The position numbers were made by a program, and so were the translations under genes. A model generated the notes under the pieces. That model saw nothing but the letters and a program-made list of their open reading frames with translations. It made no database searches and had not been told where the DNA came from. This document shows positions 58,330 to 64,000 of a DNA stretch of 64,000 nt, one piece after another. Each line of letters starts with the position of its first letter. Within the stretch, counting starts at the first letter, position 1. The stretch covers positions 73,335,960-73,399,959 of the forward strand of contig NC_092345.1 of assembly GCF_963676685.1 (NCBI RefSeq), given 5' to 3'. This DNA is from Mytilus edulis. Lineage: Eukaryota > Mollusca > Bivalvia > Mytilida > Mytilidae.

Positions 58330-61300
58330 ACCTCTTTTAGATATTTTAGAAATAAAACATGAAATGAGATGAACTGCACATGTGATTCTTATAAAAGGCT
58401 TAAGTCAAAATTTCCTGATTATTAAGCCATCTCCTGTTCCTCCCATTAAAATTTTCAGTTTTTATGAAAATTCAACCCAAAAATATTTGTCAGGTTCAAT
58501 TTTTTCTTCCATCAATGTCAATCTATAATATTGATTTTGAAGGTAATTTTTACCTGTAAATCAAAGAGCTGGATAATCATTTCACACTACATTTTGGGTG
58601 TCAACCATACATTTGTACTATTAATTGACATCTTTTATCACCAGAAAACTGATGTTACGTAAGAATTTAGCAAATTGCTGCAACACTTAATAGAAATTTC
58701 AAGTTACTTCCCTTGTTTTACCAAATTGCTCCTTTAAAATAATGTAAATTGGTAAAATGTTTTAAATGAAATAAAAATTAAACAAATTATGTAAGAATGG
58801 TAATTAAATGATTTTAACTTTTAACAGGTTCAATGAAACAATGAAAAAATATTAAAACACATAAATCATAGTGTTGTTTACTTTATATTCAATTGTTATG
58901 ATGTTTATAACTTGCTAATGAATAGATGCAGGAAAACAAACTCCTATTTTATATCTTTATTAAGTCATTAAGAGTTCAAAGCAATTAATATGAGGCAGGC
59001 ATTACCTGTGAATGGGGACGAAGTCTGCATTAATTATTTTTTTATTAAAAAATGTTGATAAACGGAAATACCGTAACGTTTCTGATATTGGTTCTGTTGT
59101 TAGGGATTTATATTGTGACGTTATTTAAGTTATGACGTCATATTCAATGTAAACAAAGAAATGCTGTTATCAGATCTTATCAGGTAACGTTTTTTTTCAT
59201 ATCAAACAATTATTAAAAATGATTTGGTGTTGAATTCCTTCCTATATTTGTTGATATGTTGATAAATATACATTTTATTCAAAGTCTCATAAAAAAAAAA
59301 AAGTTAACGATTTTGAGTTCATTAGTAGAATGAAAAATTCGGGAATATTTTCCCGATTTTTTTTTTATGGATTTTTCTACCATCATGACCATAGGCTATA
59401 ACTACATGTACAATGTACATATCAATGTCAGACTATATAGTTATACTTTGTTGACTATCATTACTTTCACTTGCAATCAACAAGTCATAAATCCCTACAG
59501 ATTGGAATATTTACTGGAAGTATTATGGGGGATAAATTTTTGTGAAACTCTATTTAACCAAAGAAACAGTATTTGGAGTATGAGAATCTTTCCTTTTGAG
59601 GTTACTGTAGTGTGCATAGGTCATTTCTGGAATCATGTCTTACACCGGAAAAAGATCGTCAATTTCGCACGCCTTTATGATGTCATTTACCAGATAGAAG
59701 GTGTGCCTGTATCCCTGCTCTATTAAAAGTTTCCAGCACTTTCATAATCGTCATTCTGTAGGGTAGTATAGAAATAATTAATGTTCCATAAGTACATTAT
59801 CATGATTTCCGTATCACTGAGGGAGGATGGCCATCCTTTTAGATTTCAATTTACCAAATATTTTGTGCAGTATAAAATAAAACTATTTCACCCCTTTGCT
59901 CAACATGTGTTGGAAATTTCTATGCATACATTTTTGTCAAGTGGTGATTGAAGTCACATGACATAGTCGTCTGAAAACAGTATCCAGTAAATGGCCTATT
60001 GAAATAGGCTTTTAATGACAACTCCTTTCAGATGATTTATTAATTCCTTGACTGAGCAAAATAAAACTAGTCTTTTGCATACATGTATTTTATTGAAAAC
60101 ATTCTGAGTAAAAAAAAATTGCACAATGTGAATTTATTTGAAATGATTGCTTAAACAAAGTCATGTAATAATTGTGTTTCTGTTCAAATCAATCAGTATA
60201 CAAGCTAAGAAAGGTGTAAGGATTTTAATACAGATACATAATGGTTGTAAGGCCAACATTCTCAGTGCTTATTATTTTTGTACATCCATAAACATGATTT
60301 TAAGAGTATCAAACATACCAGAGTACAAATGTAGATGTAAATTAGCAGCAATTTTTATCAACAGGTTAACTATTTAAGCTTTCAACTACTCCCGTTTTTT
60401 TAATGCAGTATCAAGTATAAATTGATATTCATTTTGTGCTTATTTGTCATAGTAAGCATGGTAAAATCTCAATCACAATTTATATGAAAACTTGCTTAAT
60501 ATTCTCGTTACAATAAGCCTTTCTGTATGAATGAAATTGTGGCTTATTCGTTTGTATGTAGCATTTGCATTTTTCTTATCTTTTAGAGTTAATATTTTAT
60601 CAAAATAAAAATAAACATTGACTTTACTATAGCATGATAGTAAAAAAATATTTAGAGGCTAAGAACAGTTTCAACAGTGAAGTGCAACTTTTAGAAACAT
60701 GTGCATTAGTTTAAGCATAAAGCTTAACGTTTGCAGTTATGAAACAAAACAGTTGTCATGCTGTACCTTCAAAATCAAAGAATTATAACGGCAATATATA
60801 CACTTTTAGTCTTTTGTTGTCAAAATAATCACACACTATTTTTGGCCTTCACCTGTGCATGAACCGGAAGTGGAAATATAGTTTGCACATATTTACTTAT
60901 ATTCGTCCCCTATTGATCTCGGACCCGATTTGCCTTAATTTAAGTGTAAGTTATATGTAGTAATATGGCCATAGATATATACAAAAAGTTGTTGTGAATG
61001 TTTACTATGACTTGACATCTAAATTTAATTTTTTATATATCTCTACTATGACAAACTGTTAAACACCAAATGTGTTATAGCAGGAACATATATATATATT
61101 GTCATACTGTTCCCAGGTTATAGTACCATGCAAGGATTTGTATAGTAAGATGTTACCAGAGACATATAATAGGGACTAGTATAATAGTCCCAGATAGTAC
61201 TAATTCCAAGGATTTGTAATCACTATACTTGTGACAAATCCGACTTGAGTAGTCTCAACTGAAAAATTTCGCACGGGTTCCGCGGAACCCAGTGTCCGTC

Positions 61301-61490
61301 GCCTACTTTTGCTGTTAATCACAGGCTCAACAAAAATGAGGAAACAATCAATTAAATCATTCCTGTCGATACTATCTTTTGATTGTAAAAAGCTTCTGTC
61401 CAAGTTTGGTAAAAATCCAAGATAGTTTATGAATCTAATAAATGTTTTAAAAACATAAACTGTAGACTGTATGTAATGTTAACTAGAAGA
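58330..61490. other. Upstream flank of TFCP2, no supported gene
   Basis: No recognisable exon. Points noted: TGACGTCA at 59133-59140 next to TGACGTTA, an ETS-type ACCGGAAGTG at about 60861, and a 119-codon frame at 59367-59726 with no recognised domain. A non-coding first exon of TFCP2 could lie here on the minus strand, but nothing fixes it. Confidence 0.4.
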
Positions 61491-61493
61491 AAA

Positions 61494-61648
61494 ACCAGGC
61501 GCGGATCCAGAGGGGGGTTCCGGGGGTTGGAACCCCCCCTTTTTTGGACGATCAATGCATTTGAATGGGGACATGTAATTGGAACCCCCCCCCCTTTGTC
61601 CTGGGTTAGGAACACCCCCTTTTTAAAATGGCTGGATCCGCCCCTGAA
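61494..61648. mobile_element. About 150-bp MITE with CAGG..GCGGATCCAG ends
   Basis: The left end CAGGCGCGGATCCAG and the right end CTGGATCCGCCCCTG are inverted repeats with one or two mismatches. AAAAC on each side may be the target duplication. The interior has runs of C and G (GGAACCCCCCC). Overlapping ORFs on both strands arise from the inverted structure. Confidence 0.85.
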
Positions 61649-61747
61649 AACTAAGTCCATTTATAGGGACTTTATAAGTAAAATACAGATACACAGATAC
61701 AAAATTTGAACAAAATTTCCTTCTAGATACTAGTTTTTGATCATAAA

Positions 61748-61955
61748 TAAAGACAACAGTAGTATACCGCTGTTAACAAGCTTCTGTTCACAAGGTTATC
61801 TTTCACGAATTTGACTATACTTTTTGGACCTTTTGGATTATAGCTCTTCATCTTTTATATAAGCTTTGGATTTCAAATATTTTGGCCACGAGCATCACTG
61901 AAGAGACATATTTTGTCGAAATGCGCATCTGGTGCAACAAAATTGGTACCGTTGA
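61748..61955 (+). repeat. Dispersed module with degenerate hammerhead-like core, copy 3
   Basis: Starts GACAACAGTAGTATACCGCT. The core at 61898-61921 reads CTGAAGA, a GAC/GTC stem and GAAA. It differs from copies 1 and 2 in primary sequence but keeps the CTGANGA-stem-GAAA layout. It is followed by a tRNA-derived SINE. Confidence 0.65.
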
Positions 61956-61969
61956 TTTTATTACAGTCC

Positions 61970-62163
61970 ACAGGAGGACATGTCATCTTAGCGGGGAAAA
62001 TTATTTTCAGATTCCGAGCGAACCAGTTTTCGCTCTTATTCATGAACTGTACGTGCTTAGCAGAGAAGCATCAAATGCCAATTCTAAAGTCTTTGGATTG
62101 ACCGGCGACCGGGGTTCGAACCCACGACCTCTCACAATCGAGGGGAACACTCAACCTCAATAA
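61970..62163 (-). mobile_element. tRNA-derived SINE
   Basis: On the minus strand, GAGGTCGTGGGTTCGAACCC contains a canonical RNA polymerase III B box (GGTTCGAACCC) preceded by TTGAGTGTTCCCCTCGATTG, resembling the second half of a tRNA. The downstream tRNA-unrelated part has CAAAGACTTTAGAATTGGCA. The 5' A box is missing or degraded. It is not a functional tRNA gene. Confidence 0.7.
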
Positions 62164-62359
62164 ATTTTCTTGTTAATTTCAAATCAGTCACATCAATTGT
62201 TATTTTTTGGAACATTTGTGACATTTTGCTATGAACAAGCCTTTCATTATCCTCACGGCCTTCACTTGATTAACCGAGGGATAAGTCGGTTAAACTATAT
62301 TGAGTATGCGGCTATATGGGCCGTTGGTATGTTAATCGGGTTGGCTAAAGTCTGTTAAG

Positions 62360-62525
62360 CTGGGAGCTTATTCACAAAGCCTCCGTTAACTAACGGACCC
62401 GTTAACTTAACGGAGACGTTAACGGGTACGTCCGTTAAAATTTAACGTGGTATTCACAAACGTTTCCGTTAACATTGTGATAACGGGTGCGCTATTAACG
62501 GGTGCGTTAGTATGCACATAAGACG
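62360..62525. repeat. CCGTT/AACGG motif cluster
   Basis: Nine CCGTT or AACGG motifs fall within about 125 bp, many as CCGTTAAC or TTAACGG, with two TATTCACAAA or TTATTCACAAA boxes. It may be a small inverted-repeat element. The motif also matches the MYB recognition sequence (YAACGG). Confidence 0.6.
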
Positions 62526-64000
62526 TAATTGATATGTCGGGTGTTTTCATTGGTTTATAAATCGACTCGACACTACAATGATCAAAGAGTTTGTTTACAT
62601 TTTTATAATAATAGTGGTAACTTTTTCCAGCGGTTGTGCATTCTAGACAATATCGGATACAATACGTCGAAAACCTCAGTCGAAAACAAACAATCCGATC
62701 AAGTCTACATCTGTTTTAGGTTTAATTTGTTCATTTAACTATTTTTATATGTTTTATTTCATTTAATAGGCTTGTGATAGTAGTGTACACACCCTGCACG
62801 AGTGGTCTGAAATTAAGTTGCCTATTACAAAAGAAAATGTCTCCTCTTATCCACATACGCTATAATTTTAAGGAAGTTCACCGTTTCGCCCTTTATATCG
62901 TTCGGTCAACTCGGATGCAAAACCTTTCAACGGTATTATGTTTTTCTTAAAATGTTCTTGGTTTAACGAATGTGAATAACATACCGGTAAGTCACTAAGC
63001 AATACGAAAACCACAAAAAAGTACACTCAAGTAAATGGTGCAAATAGTACTTTAAGTAAAATCGACTTTTACATCGAATGACCGTGAGGGCATTTCAGTG
63101 TATTGTTGCCACAGACATTTCTACCTACGTGGCTTTCGTTTTTGACTGATAACTAAACGCAAAATAACATTCCTTATCACTTGTTATACATCAATTTCAC
63201 CAAAAACATGCATAAAAATTATTTTTGAGAACATAGACAAATAATTTGAAAATGTTTTGTCGTGGGAAATATATATATCAATATTATAACAAATCAAAAT
63301 TACCGAAAAATTTGTGATTACGCATGATGAAGAATATCACAGGAAAGTTTTGCGAGAAAATATGAATGCCTACTCAAATCCAATCTATTAGAAAAATTGA
63401 ATTATTACAGAAGGGTGTCCACCATGCGCTTACACGGCACTATCAATAGAATAGTTGAATAGAAAGATATACAAATGGATGAAATTATATAAACATGTAA
63501 CTGTTATATACAAATATTTATATAATATATAACAACAAACCAGAGTATACTCATTTGTATCACTACAATGTAATAGTTATTGCGGCGAGGTTGAATTCCC
63601 TCTCATTTATTCATCATGAACGCACGAACTTGTCTCAGAAAAAAATATATCTATGTACCTTCATCTCACTTTTAGGTATAGAGATGTTATTTTTTTTTGG
63701 TGACCATCCAAAAGAACTTGCGGTCATCCTATGTTCAGTACTTCAGTACTTTGTTCTGTTTTGACCCCATGATAATCTTGTCTGTAGGGTTCACATGATT
63801 CCGACATCATTGGTCAATGATTATATGAAATGCGATTAGAGGTTTAACTTCGCATGCTTACTAATTAAAATGTAACTGGTCAGAAGAAAACACCAAAATC
63901 ATTTTGAACTCATGGGGTAAATAAAAAAAACCTCCTGCATTGACAACTCTAAATACTGTACATGTCATTAATTCAAGCTTAACCTATCATTGGTATTAGC
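62526..64000. other. Right end of window, nothing recognised
   Basis: AT-rich sequence with short frames only. A donor-like CCG/GTAAGT occurs on the plus strand at about 62987, but there is no coding similarity around it. Confidence 0.4.

Noticed and set aside
59367..59726. 119-codon plus-strand ORF
   Set aside because: No recognisable domain, no splice or codon-use support, AT-rich context.
61427..61709. Overlapping 77-codon ORFs on both strands
   Set aside because: They arise from the inverted structure of the GGATCC-type MITE.
61882..62163. 93-codon plus-strand ORF
   Set aside because: It crosses a dispersed repeat and a tRNA-derived SINE; the GSNPRPLT-like peptide is the usual artefact of the SINE's B-box region.
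62080..62163. Possible tRNA gene
   Set aside because: Only the B-box half is tRNA-like, with no complete cloverleaf or A box; called a SINE.

Overview
This is nuclear DNA of an animal, and the repeat content points to a marine mussel (Mytilus or a close bivalve relative). It is AT-rich, its genes are split by introns with GT..AG junctions, and it is packed with diverged copies of repeat modules that I recall as very common in Mytilus DNA. The species call is inference; no search was run.

Two protein-coding genes can be assembled exon by exon, and they converge. (1) A divalent-metal transporter of the NRAMP/SLC11 family lies on the + strand from 11,789 to 29,912 (15 coding exons, 538 codons), with a probable non-coding exon ending at 9,983 and a polyadenylation signal at 30,062. 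(2) A CP2/LSF-type grainyhead-superfamily transcription factor (TFCP2/UBP1 class) lies on the - strand from 52,817 down to 36,247 (16 coding exons, 531 codons, with all exon phases fitting). The two stop codons are about 6.3 kb apart, tail to tail. There is no sign that the two genes work together.

Layout. 1-9.3 kb: truncated LINE end with a 240-bp (TTAC)n tract, hairpin-ended repeat elements, a near-perfect 97-bp hairpin, and a 79-bp minisatellite of about 19 units. 9.3-30.1 kb: NRAMP gene, whose introns hold Penelope-like retroelement (PLE) remnants. Intron 6 holds two head-to-head PLE copies forming a long inverted repeat, plus modules with a hammerhead-ribozyme-like core. 30.1-36.2 kb: intergenic, repeats and a weak ~65-bp repeat. 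36.2-52.8 kb: TFCP2-like gene; its introns contain a 64-bp array of ~20 units, elements with 147-bp and 161-bp internal repeats, and a ~295-bp MITE. 52.8-64 kb: region upstream of TFCP2 with no recognisable coding exon, containing a 1.1-kb terminal-inverted-repeat element, a short GGATCC-type MITE, a tRNA-derived SINE and a cluster of CCGTT/AACGG motifs.

The strongest oddities are an inferred GC-AG intron in the transporter gene, the PLE inverted repeat, hammerhead-like cores with base changes that preserve the stem, and a 64-bp array whose every unit looks like a mini-exon with splice sites on the sense strand of the host gene. I found no bacterial-type system, no CRISPR and no intact autonomous transposon.
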